Positions 9,810 to 17,830 of a stretch of 64,000 nucleotides of DNA are shown in pieces. A program made the position numbers and the translations under genes. The notes under the pieces were generated by a model. It did no database searches. It saw only the letters and a list, made by a program, of their open reading frames with translations, and had not been told where the DNA came from. The first letter of the stretch is position 1, and each line of letters starts with the position of its first letter. The DNA lies in assembly GCF_040047665.1 (NCBI RefSeq), contig NZ_CP157355.1, positions 248,001 through 312,000 of the forward strand, written 5' to 3'. Origin of the DNA: Chitinibacter sp. FCG-7 (GTDB lineage: Bacteria; Pseudomonadota; Gammaproteobacteria; Burkholderiales; Chitinibacteraceae).

Positions 9810-10328
9810 ATGGCTAGACCCTCCACCGGAAACAGTGGTCAGAAATTTATTGCGCGTAATCGAGCGCCCCGCGTCCAGATCGAATATGACGTTGAAGTAT
9901 ATGGTTCGGACAAAAAAATTCAGCTCCCATTCGTAATGGGCGTGCTTTCGGACTTGGCGGGTAAATCGGCAGAAAATTTGCCAGCACTTGCTGATCGCAA
10001 GTTCATGGAAATCGATGTCGACAATTTTGACAGCAGAATGAAATCACTCAAGCCAAGTACGGCTTTCCGTGTAGCCAACAAGTTAACTGGCGAAGGCGAA
10101 ATTAGCGTCGATTTGACCTTCGAAAGCATGGACGATTTCAGCCCAGCCCAAACAGCCATGCAAATCGAACCGCTGCGCAAACTGCTAGAAGCACGCCAGC
10201 AACTCTCCAATCTGCTGACCTACATGGACGGCAAAAATGGCGCGGAAAAACTGATTACCGAGCTACTCAATGACCCCACCTTGCTGGCAGCGCTATCCAG
10301 TGCTCCCAAGCAAGAAGATCAGGCTTGA
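9810..10328 (+). CDS. tssB: TssB (VipA/ImpB) small sheath subunit
   Basis: The 172-residue protein contains the TssB hallmark stretch APRVQIEYDVEVYGSDKK and LPFVMGVLSDLAGK, followed by DRKFMEIDVDNFD. TssB and TssC form the contractile sheath that drives the Hcp tube. An AAAGAGG ribosome site precedes the ATG. The gene is relatively AT-rich like tssM-tssA, in contrast to the GC-rich tssC that follows 22 bp later. Confidence 0.97.
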   Translation: MARPSTGNSGQKFIARNRAPRVQIEYDVEVYGSDKKIQLPFVMGVLSDLAGKSAENLPALADRKFMEIDVDNFDSRMKSLKPSTAFRVANKLTGEGEISVDLTFESMDDFSPAQTAMQIEPLRKLLEARQQLSNLLTYMDGKNGAEKLITELLNDPTLLAALSSAPKQEDQA

Positions 10329-10350
10329 TACCTGTAAGGAGACCCGATAA

Positions 10351-11859
10351 ATGAATCAAGAACTACTCGATCACCCCCAGCAGAGTACCAATACCGTCAC
10401 TTTGGAGGTGGACAACGACTTTACCCGCCTGCTGCAGCAGGAATTCCGCCCTAAGTCCGATGAAGCCCGCTCTGCCGTCGAAGAAGCCGTGCGCACCCTG
10501 GCCGCCCAGGCCCTGGGTCAAACCGGCCTGATCAGCACCGATGCCGTGCGCACCATTGAAAGTATGATCGGCGAGCTAGACCGCAAGCTGTCTGCCCAAC
10601 TTAATGAGGTGATTCACCACCCTGAATACCAGCAACTTGAATCAGCTTGGCGCGGCCTGCATTACCTCGTCACCAACACCGAAATGGACGAGATGCTGAA
10701 AATCAAGGTGCTGAGCATTTCCAAGACCGAACTGCACCGCAACCTGCGCCGCTACAAGGGCACCGCCTGGGATCAAAGCCCCTTCTTCAAGCGCATTTAC
10801 GAAGAAGAATATGGCCAGTTCGGCGGCGAGCCGTTTGGCTGCCTGGTGGGCGACTATCACTTCGACCACACCCCGGTGGATGTCGAACTGCTGCGCGAAA
10901 TCGCCCGCACCGCTGCCGCCTCGCACTGCCCCTTCATCGCCGGCGCCTCGCCCTCGGTGATGCAGATGGAATCCTGGCAGGAGCTGGCCAACCCGCGCGA
11001 CCTGACCAAGATTTTCCAGACGCCGGAATACGCCGCCTGGCGCTCGCTGCGCGAGTCGGACGACGCGCGCTACATCGGTCTGGCCATGCCGCGCTTCCTC
11101 GCCCGCCTGCCCTATGGCGTGAACACCAACCCGGTGGATGAATTCGACTTCGAGGAAGACACCGCCGGCGCCGCCCACGAACGCTACAGCTGGGCGAATT
11201 CGGCCTACGCCATGGCCGTGAACATCAACCGCTCGTTCAAGTACTACGGCTGGTGCTCGCGCATTCGCGGCGTGGAATCCGGCGGTGCGGTCGACAACCT
11301 GCCCTGCCACACCTTCCCGTCCGACGATGGCGGCGTGGACCTGAAGTGCCCGACCGAAATCGCCATTTCCGATCGTCGTGAGGCAGAACTGGCCAAGAAC
11401 GGCTTCATGCCGCTCTTGCACCGCAAGAACTCCGACATGGCCGCCTTCATCGGCGCGCAGTCCCTGCAAAAGCCGCAGGAATACGTCGACCCGGACGCCA
11501 CCGCCAACGCCAACCTGGCTGCGCGCCTGCCCTACCTGTTTTCGGTATGCCGCTTCGCCCACTATCTGAAGTGCATCGTGCGCGACAAGATCGGCTCCTT
11601 CAAGAGCCGCGACGAAATGCAGCGCTGGCTGAACGACTGGGTACTGCAGTACGTCGATGGTGATCCGGAAAACTCCTCCGAATCAGTAAAGGCCGAGAAG
11701 CCTCTGGCCGCCGCCGAAGTGCACGTGGAGGAAGTAGAAGGCAATCCTGGCTACTACACCTCGAAGTTCTTCCTGCGCCCACACTACCAGCTGGAAGGCC
11801 TGACCGTATCACTGCGCCTGGTTTCCAAACTGCCATCGATCAAGGAAGGTGGTGCGTAA
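10351..11859 (+). CDS. tssC: TssC (VipB/ImpC) large sheath subunit
   Basis: The 502-residue protein matches full-length TssC: the EFRPKSDEARSAVEEAV segment, then HHPEYQQLESAWRGLHYLV near residue 95, and the central RFLARLPYG and NRSFKYYGWCSRIRG motifs. It is the main contractile sheath protein. From about position 10480 onward its codon use is strongly biased to third-position G/C, unlike tssA and tssB just upstream. Long open frames on the opposite strand here are by-products of this bias. Confidence 0.97.
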   Translation: MNQELLDHPQQSTNTVTLEVDNDFTRLLQQEFRPKSDEARSAVEEAVRTLAAQALGQTGLISTDAVRTIESMIGELDRKLSAQLNEVIHHPEYQQLESAWRGLHYLVTNTEMDEMLKIKVLSISKTELHRNLRRYKGTAWDQSPFFKRIYEEEYGQFGGEPFGCLVGDYHFDHTPVDVELLREIARTAAASHCPFIAGASPSVMQMESWQELANPRDLTKIFQTPEYAAWRSLRESDDARYIGLAMPRFLARLPYGVNTNPVDEFDFEEDTAGAAHERYSWANSAYAMAVNINRSFKYYGWCSRIRGVESGGAVDNLPCHTFPSDDGGVDLKCPTEIAISDRREAELAKNGFMPLLHRKNSDMAAFIGAQSLQKPQEYVDPDATANANLAARLPYLFSVCRFAHYLKCIVRDKIGSFKSRDEMQRWLNDWVLQYVDGDPENSSESVKAEKPLAAAEVHVEEVEGNPGYYTSKFFLRPHYQLEGLTVSLRLVSKLPSIKEGGA

Positions 11860-11943
11860 TCCGCATTGCTAAATCACTGCCTGTGTAACTTCCCCGTGTT
11901 GCACAGGCAGTAATCACCAGCACTGAGTAGAAACATTTTCAAT

Positions 11944-11962
11944 GGGTATATATCTACAGCCC
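11944..11962 (+). repeat. Dispersed intergenic repeat copy (tssC-hcp gap)
   Basis: GGGTATATATCTACAGCCC follows the consensus GGGTATANNNCTRYAGGCCA with one or two differences at the 3' end. It is the only copy inside the T6SS region. Confidence 0.45.
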
Positions 11963-12257
11963 TTTGCTATCAATGAATACAAGGATATACATCTAAATTT
12001 GACCAAGATGCAACTCACCGCTCCTTTCCTCAGCAAGCCACCAAACGCCAAATTACTTACATGTGAAATCAATCACACTACAAATTAATTAATAATCAAG
12101 TAAATTTGTTACCATTGCGAAGTAAGCGTTCGAAATGAGTAGTCGATTGAAACTGAATTGAATTTCATAGTTGCAGGTTTGCCAGCGAAGCCTTGCATTG
12201 AATAAGCAAGCTTGTTTCTTGATATTCCGATGAGCTTTCACTCCCTGCTTCAGTGAT

Positions 12258-12276
12258 AAAACGAGCCGGTCGTTTT
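12258..12276 (+). promoter_or_regulatory. Stem-loop in the hcp leader
   Basis: AAAACGA and TCGTTTT form a perfect 7 bp stem around GCCGG. It lies upstream of the hcp ribosome site (GGAGA near 12331). It could be a terminator of read-through from tssC, since the 3' arm ends in four T, or a stabilising 5' structure. Function is inferred. Confidence 0.3.
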
Positions 12277-12347
12277 GGCCACCGGAGAATGAATGCTTAT
12301 CAATTTATTGAACCAGTGGCGCAGCCACATAATACGGAGAAGTAATA

Positions 12348-12833
12348 ATGGCAAATGATATGTTCCTGAAAATCGATGGCATTGAAGGCGAATCGCTTGA
12401 TAGCACGCACACCAATGAAATCGAGCTGCTGACCTTGGACTGGGGCATGAGCCAAGGTGCAAGCATGCATGCAGGTACTGGTGGCGGCGCAGGCAAGGTA
12501 TCAGTGGATGATCTGGTCTTTACACACAGCGTGGACAAAGCCAGCCCGATCCTGATGCAGGTTTGTATGAGTGGTAAACACATCCCTAAAGCGGTATTGA
12601 CCGTACGCAAAGCCGGTGAAAAGCCACTTGAATTCTACAAAGTGACCATGACTGATGTGATGGTGACCAATGTGCAACCTAGTGGCAGCAACAGTGGTGG
12701 TGGCTTGATTGAAACCGTAGGCCTGGCATTCTCGAAAGTGAAGATCGAATACCAGCCACAAGGTGCAGATGGTTCGGCCAAAGGCGGCGCAATCGTGACC
12801 GAGTACGATATCAAAGCGAACAAAAAAGTTTAA
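12348..12833 (+). CDS. hcp: Hcp (TssD) T6SS tube protein
   Basis: The 161-residue protein starts MANDMFLKIDGIEGESLDS, the classic Hcp opening, and ends with a KVKIEYQPQ strand and VTEYDIKANKK tail. Hcp hexamers stack into the secreted tube and can chaperone small effectors in the ring lumen. A GGAGAAG ribosome site precedes the ATG. It is followed by a strong 11 bp hairpin and then by a candidate small effector gene, an arrangement in which Hcp could carry that effector. Confidence 0.97.
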   Translation: MANDMFLKIDGIEGESLDSTHTNEIELLTLDWGMSQGASMHAGTGGGAGKVSVDDLVFTHSVDKASPILMQVCMSGKHIPKAVLTVRKAGEKPLEFYKVTMTDVMVTNVQPSGSNSGGGLIETVGLAFSKVKIEYQPQGADGSAKGGAIVTEYDIKANKKV

Positions 12834-12844
12834 TTTGATTATTT

Positions 12845-12871
12845 AAGCAAGGAGGAAATGCCTCCTTGCTT
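12845..12871 (+). terminator. Strong hairpin after hcp
   Basis: AAGCAAGGAGG and CCTCCTTGCTT form a perfect 11 bp stem with a 5 nt loop, 12 bp after the hcp stop. No T-run follows directly, so it may be a partial terminator or an mRNA 3' stabiliser that sets high hcp expression apart from the downstream genes. Confidence 0.5.
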
Positions 12872-12906
12872 CAAGCGAAACAAATGCAAAAAAACAGGTT
12901 CGAGTA

Positions 12907-13350
12907 ATGACTAAATGCTATGCCACAGGTGATTTTAAAAAATACTTCAAAGAAAATATGGATGAATTAGGACTCCCCTTTCCCACTTCCTTATTTGACA
13001 CATACAATACTGCAATTGCAACTGCAACAACATTGGTATCAGCCTTAAAAACCCTTGGCAAAGGGGCTACGATGGCGGAATTAATTGGCGCCACAACAGG
13101 CCTTGAACTATTAGCTGTTGCAGCATCAATCGGAGCAGCAGCATACACAGGCGCGGTTATTGGCAGCATCGCTGTTGCGAGCGGTCGTTCATTAGGGTGT
13201 GGAGCTCGTATTTCAGACTTGTTTGTTTTTGCAGAACAAAACAACTTACAATTTGAAGGATTAAGTACATTTTACCGACTTAACCCTCAGATTTTAGATA
13301 CAAATCTAATATTTAGAAAATCTTTTGCTGCTAGAGCTAGAATAGTTTGA
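12907..13350 (+). CDS. Candidate Hcp-linked pore-forming T6SS effector (glycine-rich hydrophobic protein)
   Basis: I do not recognise a named family. The 147-residue protein has no signal peptide. Its N-terminal ~30 residues are polar (KKYFKENMDEL); a central region of about residues 35-100 is rich in Ala, Gly and Thr with weakly hydrophobic stretches, including GLELLAVAASIGAAAYTG and GAVIGSIAVASG, with small-residue spacing of the glycine-zipper type. The C-terminus is polar. It lies just after hcp and is followed 10 bp later by a 61-residue two-helix membrane protein. Small size, cargo-like position and a membrane partner suggest a pore-forming antibacterial effector, similar in plan to P. 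aeruginosa Tse4. The function is inference. Base composition is AT-rich, unlike tssC and vgrG. Confidence 0.55.
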   Translation: MTKCYATGDFKKYFKENMDELGLPFPTSLFDTYNTAIATATTLVSALKTLGKGATMAELIGATTGLELLAVAASIGAAAYTGAVIGSIAVASGRSLGCGARISDLFVFAEQNNLQFEGLSTFYRLNPQILDTNLIFRKSFAARARIV

Positions 13351-13360
13351 AGCGTATGAA

Positions 13361-13546
13361 ATGAACAATCTAAGCAATTTGGCATTTATTCTAGTTTGCA
13401 TAATACTTGCTATATTGGCCTGGTTCGTCTTTCAAATTCTTGGCCAATATACAATACTATTATTCCTTGCGATTGCCATCATCAATTTACTCGTAAAAAT
13501 TGGAAAGTCAAAGTTCTCAAACAAAAATGATAACCATGACAGGTAA
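13361..13546 (+). CDS. Small two-helix membrane protein, candidate immunity protein
   Basis: The 61-residue protein is almost entirely two membrane helices: residues about 7-27 (LAFILVCIILAILAWFVFQI) and 29-48 (QYTILLFLAIAIINLLVKI), with a charged tail KFSNKNDNHDR. It starts 10 bp after the preceding gene and is probably co-translated with it. A tiny inner-membrane protein paired with a glycine-zipper-like protein in a T6SS cluster fits an immunity protein blocking pore formation. No family was recognised; direct evidence is limited to topology and position. Confidence 0.5.
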   Translation: MNNLSNLAFILVCIILAILAWFVFQILGQYTILLFLAIAIINLLVKIGKSKFSNKNDNHDR

Positions 13547-13623
13547 TTCACATTATTACCCATGAGTGATCTCGCAAGAATAAACAGTTTATACACATCA
13601 CTTTGACTGCTCAGAATTCTAAA

Positions 13624-14424
13624 ATGACAACCATTCTTTCACCACAAACTCTCGCCGAGCAACTGACCGAGATTCAGGATCGAGTACGCAATGCACCATC
13701 AGATCCGCAGCACCGGATCGCGCTGACCCAGCTACTTTGTGCCAATGGTCAATGGGAGCGTGCTCATTTGCAAATCGAACATCTGCAAAAAGCTGATCAA
13801 GCCTATGCCCGGTTTACTCAAACCTATGGTGGTGCGATTCGTGGTGAACAGCTACGTCTGCAAGTCTTTACGGGCCTTGCCGCGCCTCACTATTTGCCGA
13901 ACACGCCAGATTGGCTACTTGATCTGGCCATTGCGCTGCAACTGGAGCAACAACAAAACACCGCCGCAGCGCAAGAACAAAGGCAACGGGCATGCCATGA
14001 AGCGCCTGCGATTAGTGGTGAAATTGACGGCCAGCCATTTACCTGGCTGGCGGATGCCGACCCGCGCATGGGCCCGGCCTTCGAGGCCATCATCGACGGT
14101 GATTACCACTGGCTGGCGCCAGAAATGCTAACTCAAATACGCTTTTTCCCGCCACAGACCTTGTTTGACCTGATTTGGCGTCAGGCCATCATCACCACCC
14201 ACGCAGGCGAAGAACTGGCAGCACTGATTCCGGCCCGCTATCCCGGATCGGAAAGCGCAGATGATCAGCACGCACTCTGCCGTGCTACTCGTTGGATCGA
14301 ACAGCCGCACGACAGCTGGCATGGCCAGGGCCAGCGGATACTGGCAAGCGATGGTGAAGACTTCAATCTATTGTCCATCGTTTCGCTAAGTTTTGACGCT
14401 AACAGCAAGGCCGCTGATCAATGA
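13624..14424 (+). CDS. tagJ: TagJ (ImpE) T6SS accessory protein
   Basis: The protein (266 residues from the ATG at 13624; a TTG at 13603 is possible) has an N-terminal TPR-like half (DPQHRIALTQLLCANGQWERAHLQIEHL) and a C-terminal half with WLADADPRMGPAFEAI and the GDYHWLA motif, all typical of ImpE/TagJ. TagJ binds the sheath protein TssB in some systems and usually lies in the hcp-tssE region of HSI-I-like clusters. Its stop overlaps the next gene by ATGA (14421-14424). Confidence 0.88.
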   Translation: MTTILSPQTLAEQLTEIQDRVRNAPSDPQHRIALTQLLCANGQWERAHLQIEHLQKADQAYARFTQTYGGAIRGEQLRLQVFTGLAAPHYLPNTPDWLLDLAIALQLEQQQNTAAAQEQRQRACHEAPAISGEIDGQPFTWLADADPRMGPAFEAIIDGDYHWLAPEMLTQIRFFPPQTLFDLIWRQAIITTHAGEELAALIPARYPGSESADDQHALCRATRWIEQPHDSWHGQGQRILASDGEDFNLLSIVSLSFDANSKAADQ

Positions 14425-15161
14425 GTTGCCCCCGCTCTCCTTTGCCCTGGGGCATGGCAGACCCTATTGGTATGGCCTGCGACTATGCCCGCACGCTCAC
14501 TTTGCTGGGGCAAGGCGCCAATCCGCAACCCGTCGGGTTCGATTTAAAACAAGGCCAACGCCACTTCGGCTACAAGACATTGTGTGATGCGCTCAAAGAG
14601 CTGGGCATGTATGAACGCCAAAAAGGCACAGTGCGCTTTGTCCGTGATGTGATTGATGCAGGCGAATTAATCAGGGGCAATCTGCATATCACGCATCATC
14701 CAGTGATTGGCGGGGGTAAATCGGGCGATAGCAAAATAGAAGACACCGAATTCCGCGATCCGCGCATCCCGCTGTATTACGACATTGAATATGTTGAGGT
14801 GGCCTATGCACTGGAGCGCCAGTTTATTAACAGCCCCAGCATGTACGCTTTGTGGACCGGCATCAAACCATTAGCCAGTACAGCCAAAGTAGCCAGCGAC
14901 ACGCTCGGAGCGATTGAAGCCATGGAAAGCATCAGCGATCTGCGCAAAGTCTGGCAAACCATGAGTAGCAGCTATTCGGGTCAGACCTTTAATCCGATCA
15001 AGCAGTACTGGAGCGGCCAGAATAAGCGCGGGCTCTGGCTAGGCAAACTGATTGCACGTGAATTTAACAGCATTCTCGACTTTGCCGAACAGTTTTCAGT
15101 CAATGAAACCAGCGGCAAAGTAGACCCCATTTTGAATCGGGTGCGCATGAATGTTTTCTAA
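14421..15161 (+). CDS. Unknown T6SS-cluster protein, candidate effector
   Basis: I do not recognise this 246-residue protein. It starts with MSCPRSPLPWGMADPIGMA, has no signal peptide or membrane helix, and contains a charged alpha/beta-looking middle (HFGYKTLCDALKELGMYER) and a Tyr/Asp-rich stretch (PLYYDIEYVEVAYALERQF). It is coupled to tagJ by an ATGA overlap, and its own end overlaps the start of the next gene, a membrane protein, by 11 bp. A soluble protein paired with a membrane protein directly upstream of vgrG could be an effector-immunity pair or a vgrG-specific accessory module. No catalytic motif was identified, so function is open. Confidence 0.5.
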   Translation: MSCPRSPLPWGMADPIGMACDYARTLTLLGQGANPQPVGFDLKQGQRHFGYKTLCDALKELGMYERQKGTVRFVRDVIDAGELIRGNLHITHHPVIGGGKSGDSKIEDTEFRDPRIPLYYDIEYVEVAYALERQFINSPSMYALWTGIKPLASTAKVASDTLGAIEAMESISDLRKVWQTMSSSYSGQTFNPIKQYWSGQNKRGLWLGKLIAREFNSILDFAEQFSVNETSGKVDPILNRVRMNVF

Positions 15162-15675
15162 GCTCGAAATTGAAATGGACAACCCAGAGACAACACGGTT
15201 ACGACTGGTCTTGTTGCTGGATACCTTGCTCTGCACACTGTACGGCGTTTCCATCACCGCTAGCAGCCTGATTGCAGGGGGCGAATTATCTAGGCGCGAA
15301 GGCACAAACCAGCAGCTACTACTCACCATTGGGCTAATTATTAGCGGAATATTGCTACTAAAAGCACTGGCTAGCTGGCGTGCCCGTACACAAAGCTGCG
15401 GCTGGCTTGGCCTTAGCCTGCTGATAGGTCTGCCATTCTGGCTACTACCTCTCTTGATCGGCTTCATGTTTCTGCTTGTACCATTGCTGGATGGCGGTGA
15501 GCCGTTTGGATCTCTCTGGGTAGTGCCTGGCATCTATCTCGGGCTGTTTTTCTTCATGGGTCCCACCATGGCCCTCCCTATCGAAGTGTACCCATTCTGG
15601 CGTAACAACGGCTCAGTAGCCACGCCATCTCAATCTGCTAGCCAGCAAAGCTGGCTGCCGCATTCCCGAGGTTAA
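15151..15675 (+). CDS. Polytopic membrane protein, possible immunity partner
   Basis: The 174-residue protein has about four membrane helices: near residues 20-42 (LLDTLLCTLYGVSITASSLI), 54-72, 85-110 and 120-140, with a Ser/Gln-rich cytoplasmic-looking tail. Two starts are possible: ATG 15151 (overlapping the upstream gene by 11 bp) or ATG 15175 (MDNPETTRLR). It ends 2 bp before vgrG. The tight overlap with the unknown upstream gene suggests the two products work together; an immunity role is only a hypothesis. Confidence 0.5.
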   Translation: MFSKLEIEMDNPETTRLRLVLLLDTLLCTLYGVSITASSLIAGGELSRREGTNQQLLLTIGLIISGILLLKALASWRARTQSCGWLGLSLLIGLPFWLLPLLIGFMFLLVPLLDGGEPFGSLWVVPGIYLGLFFFMGPTMALPIEVYPFWRNNGSVATPSQSASQQSWLPHSRG

Positions 15676-15677
15676 TC

Positions 15678-17828
15678 ATGTTCAGCACCCGTACCTTCCG
15701 CCTGCGCAGCCCTTTACCCGAAACCCAGCTGTTTTTCCGTAATCTGGCGGGCACCGAGCTGCTCAGCAATATCAGCCATTACCAGCTCGTGGCGCTCTCC
15801 CCCAGCGCCAATCTGCCGCTGGATCAGCTGGTGGGCCATCCGGTCACCATCGAGATCGATCTGCCCAAGGGCGGAGTGCGCTATGTCCACCAGTATGTCG
15901 CCAGCATGGTGCTGTCTGGCGAGGAAGGCCAGTACTACCGGTACGAGGCCGAGCTGCGCCCCTGGCTGTGGTTTCTCACCCGCAGTGCCGACTGGAAGGT
16001 ATTCCAGAAGCTCAGCACGCTGGACATCATCAAGCAGGTGTTCGCTGATCACGGCATTGCCCGATTTGTGGATCGCACGACGCAAAGCTATCCGCCCCGC
16101 CGCTACTGCGTGCAGGCGGGTGAAACCGATGCCAACTTTGTGATGCGCTTGTTGGAGCAGGAAGGCATTTATTTCTACTTCGAGCATGCTGCGGGTGCGC
16201 ATGTGCTGGTACTGGCCGATAGTGTTGCGGCCCACAAGCCGCGTGGCGGCTATGAGGTGCTGCCTTTTGAGCACGGGGCCAGAGACAGCGGTATGCACAT
16301 TGATCAGGAGCATTTTGCCCACTGGCGCTGTGGCAAAGCGGTGGAGAGCACCAAATTTGTCGTCAATGATTATGATTATTTCCGCCCTTCGGCCAATCTG
16401 CAGGCCAATCAGAGCGAAGGCCGCAGCCATGGCCAGGCCAATCACGATGTGTATCTGTGGCCCAGCGAGTATTACGCGCCCGAGCGTGGCCAGCATTTTG
16501 CCAGCGTTCGGCTGGAAGCGGCACAGGCGCGCTATGAAACCGCCACCGGTGCGGGTCCGATTGAGGGCCTGGGCTGCGGCCAGCTCTTTACCCTGATCGA
16601 TCATCCGCGCAAGGATCAGAATCAGGAATATCTGATCACCAGCGAGCACATCATGCTCGAAGAAAACACCTACGAATCCACCGGCACCGGCAGCGGCCTG
16701 AGCCAGTGCCATATCACGGTGCAACCGGCCAAAACCCCATTCCGCCCGCTGCGCATGACGCCCAAACCCTATGTGCAGGGCACGCAAACTGCCGTGGTGG
16801 TCGGCCCGCCGGGCGAGGAAATCCACACTGACGAAAAAGGCCGCGTCAAAATCCAATTCCACTGGGATCGCTACGGCCCCAAGACCGACAAATCCAGCTG
16901 CTGGGTGCGCGTGGCCAGCGCTTGGGCCGGCCAGGGCTGGGGCGCGACGTCGATTCCGCGCATCGGTCAGGAAGTGCTGGTGTCCTTCATCGAGGGCGAC
17001 GCCGACCGCCCCATCATCACTGGCCGGGTCTACAACGACGAGCAGCCCACCCCATGGGGCAATGCCAGCACCAAGACACAATCGGGGCTTTACAGCCGCT
17101 CCAGCCCCGGCGGCGGGCCGGACAATGCCAACATCTTCCGCTTTGAAGACAAGAAGGGCGAAGAAGAAGTGTGGCTGCACGCCGAGAAAGATCAGCGCAT
17201 CGAAGTGGAAAACGACGAATCGCACTGGGTGGGGCGCGACCGCAGCAAGACCATCGACCGCGACGAAACCGTGCACGTCAAGCGCGACCGCTCCGAGACG
17301 GTGGACCACAACGAAACCATCACCATCGGCAACGACCGCACCGAGCAAGTCGGCAACAACGAAACGATCAGCATCGGCAGCAACCGCACCGAAACCGTAG
17401 GCAGCAACGAAACCATCACCATCGGCAAAAACCGCACCGAAACGGTGGGCGGCGCGGAAACTGTCACCATCAAAAAAACCAAGACCGAAACGGTGATGCT
17501 GGCCAAGGCGGAAACCATCGGCCTCGCCAAAGCACTGTCGATTGGCGCGGCCTATCAAACCACGGTGGGTGCCTTTATGAACACCTCGGTAGCGCTATAC
17601 CAAAATGCACAGATCGGTGTCGACAAAACCACCCAAGTCAACAAGATCTACACCATCGAAGCCGGTGAGGAATTCACCATCAAGGTCGGAAAAGCTACTT
17701 TCACAATGAAAAAAGACGGCACGATCATCCTCAATGGCCACACCTTGAGTGTCGGTACAACCGATGAACAAACCTATAAAGCCGATGGCAATATCGTCAT
17801 GAAAGGCAAAAAGATTTTGGAAAACTGA
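15678..17828 (+). CDS. vgrG: VgrG (TssI) T6SS spike protein
   Basis: The 716-residue protein has the gp27-like N-terminal region (residues 1 to about 370; FRNLAGTELLSNISHYQLVAL), the gp5-like OB-fold (about 375-470; GRVKIQFHWDRYGPKTD, SCWVRVASAWAGQGWG and GQEVLVSFIEGDADRPIITG) and a C-terminal beta-helix needle with 16-residue repeats of the ETVGSNETITIGKNR type (48 bp period around 17240-17450). No extra enzymatic domain follows the needle, so this is a non-evolved VgrG whose cargo is loaded by neighbours. It begins 2 bp after the membrane protein gene and is followed 2 bp later by the DUF6484 gene. Confidence 0.96.
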   Translation: MFSTRTFRLRSPLPETQLFFRNLAGTELLSNISHYQLVALSPSANLPLDQLVGHPVTIEIDLPKGGVRYVHQYVASMVLSGEEGQYYRYEAELRPWLWFLTRSADWKVFQKLSTLDIIKQVFADHGIARFVDRTTQSYPPRRYCVQAGETDANFVMRLLEQEGIYFYFEHAAGAHVLVLADSVAAHKPRGGYEVLPFEHGARDSGMHIDQEHFAHWRCGKAVESTKFVVNDYDYFRPSANLQANQSEGRSHGQANHDVYLWPSEYYAPERGQHFASVRLEAAQARYETATGAGPIEGLGCGQLFTLIDHPRKDQNQEYLITSEHIMLEENTYESTGTGSGLSQCHITVQPAKTPFRPLRMTPKPYVQGTQTAVVVGPPGEEIHTDEKGRVKIQFHWDRYGPKTDKSSCWVRVASAWAGQGWGATSIPRIGQEVLVSFIEGDADRPIITGRVYNDEQPTPWGNASTKTQSGLYSRSSPGGGPDNANIFRFEDKKGEEEVWLHAEKDQRIEVENDESHWVGRDRSKTIDRDETVHVKRDRSETVDHNETITIGNDRTEQVGNNETISIGSNRTETVGSNETITIGKNRTETVGGAETVTIKKTKTETVMLAKAETIGLAKALSIGAAYQTTVGAFMNTSVALYQNAQIGVDKTTQVNKIYTIEAGEEFTIKVGKATFTMKKDGTIILNGHTLSVGTTDEQTYKADGNIVMKGKKILEN
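17240..17450 (+). repeat. 48 bp-period repeat in the VgrG needle
   Basis: Imperfect tandem units of 48 bp (16 residues) encode alternating NETITIGNDRTEQVG-type strands of the VgrG beta-helix. This is a protein-level repeat, not a CRISPR or satellite. Confidence 0.7.
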
Positions 17829-17830
17829 CT

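Larger units (their letters stand above)
11860..12347 (+). other. 488 bp intergenic region before hcp (leader region)
   Basis: No convincing gene was found. The first ~300 bp are AT-rich and hold one copy of the dispersed repeat (11944-11962). A perfect 7 bp stem with a 5 nt loop (AAAACGA-GCCGG-TCGTTTT, 12258-12276) lies about 70 bp before hcp. The size suggests hcp has its own promoter and a structured leader. Confidence 0.5.

Noticed and set aside
10642..11562. 306-codon open frame on the minus strand across tssC
   Set aside because: Same cause: GC-rich tssC lacks stop codons in the antisense frame; composition Gly/Val/Arg-rich and no domain.
12250..12462. Minus-strand open frame over the hcp leader and hcp start
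   Set aside because: Overlaps hcp in antisense, with no start context or similarity.
17240..17450. Regular repeats that could suggest a CRISPR array or minisatellite
   Set aside because: The 48 bp period codes 16-residue beta-helix units of VgrG and there are no unique spacers.
15714..17558. 614-codon open frame on the minus strand across vgrG
   Set aside because: Antisense by-product of strong third-position G/C bias in vgrG; the sense protein is a clear full-length VgrG and the antisense product has no recognisable domain.
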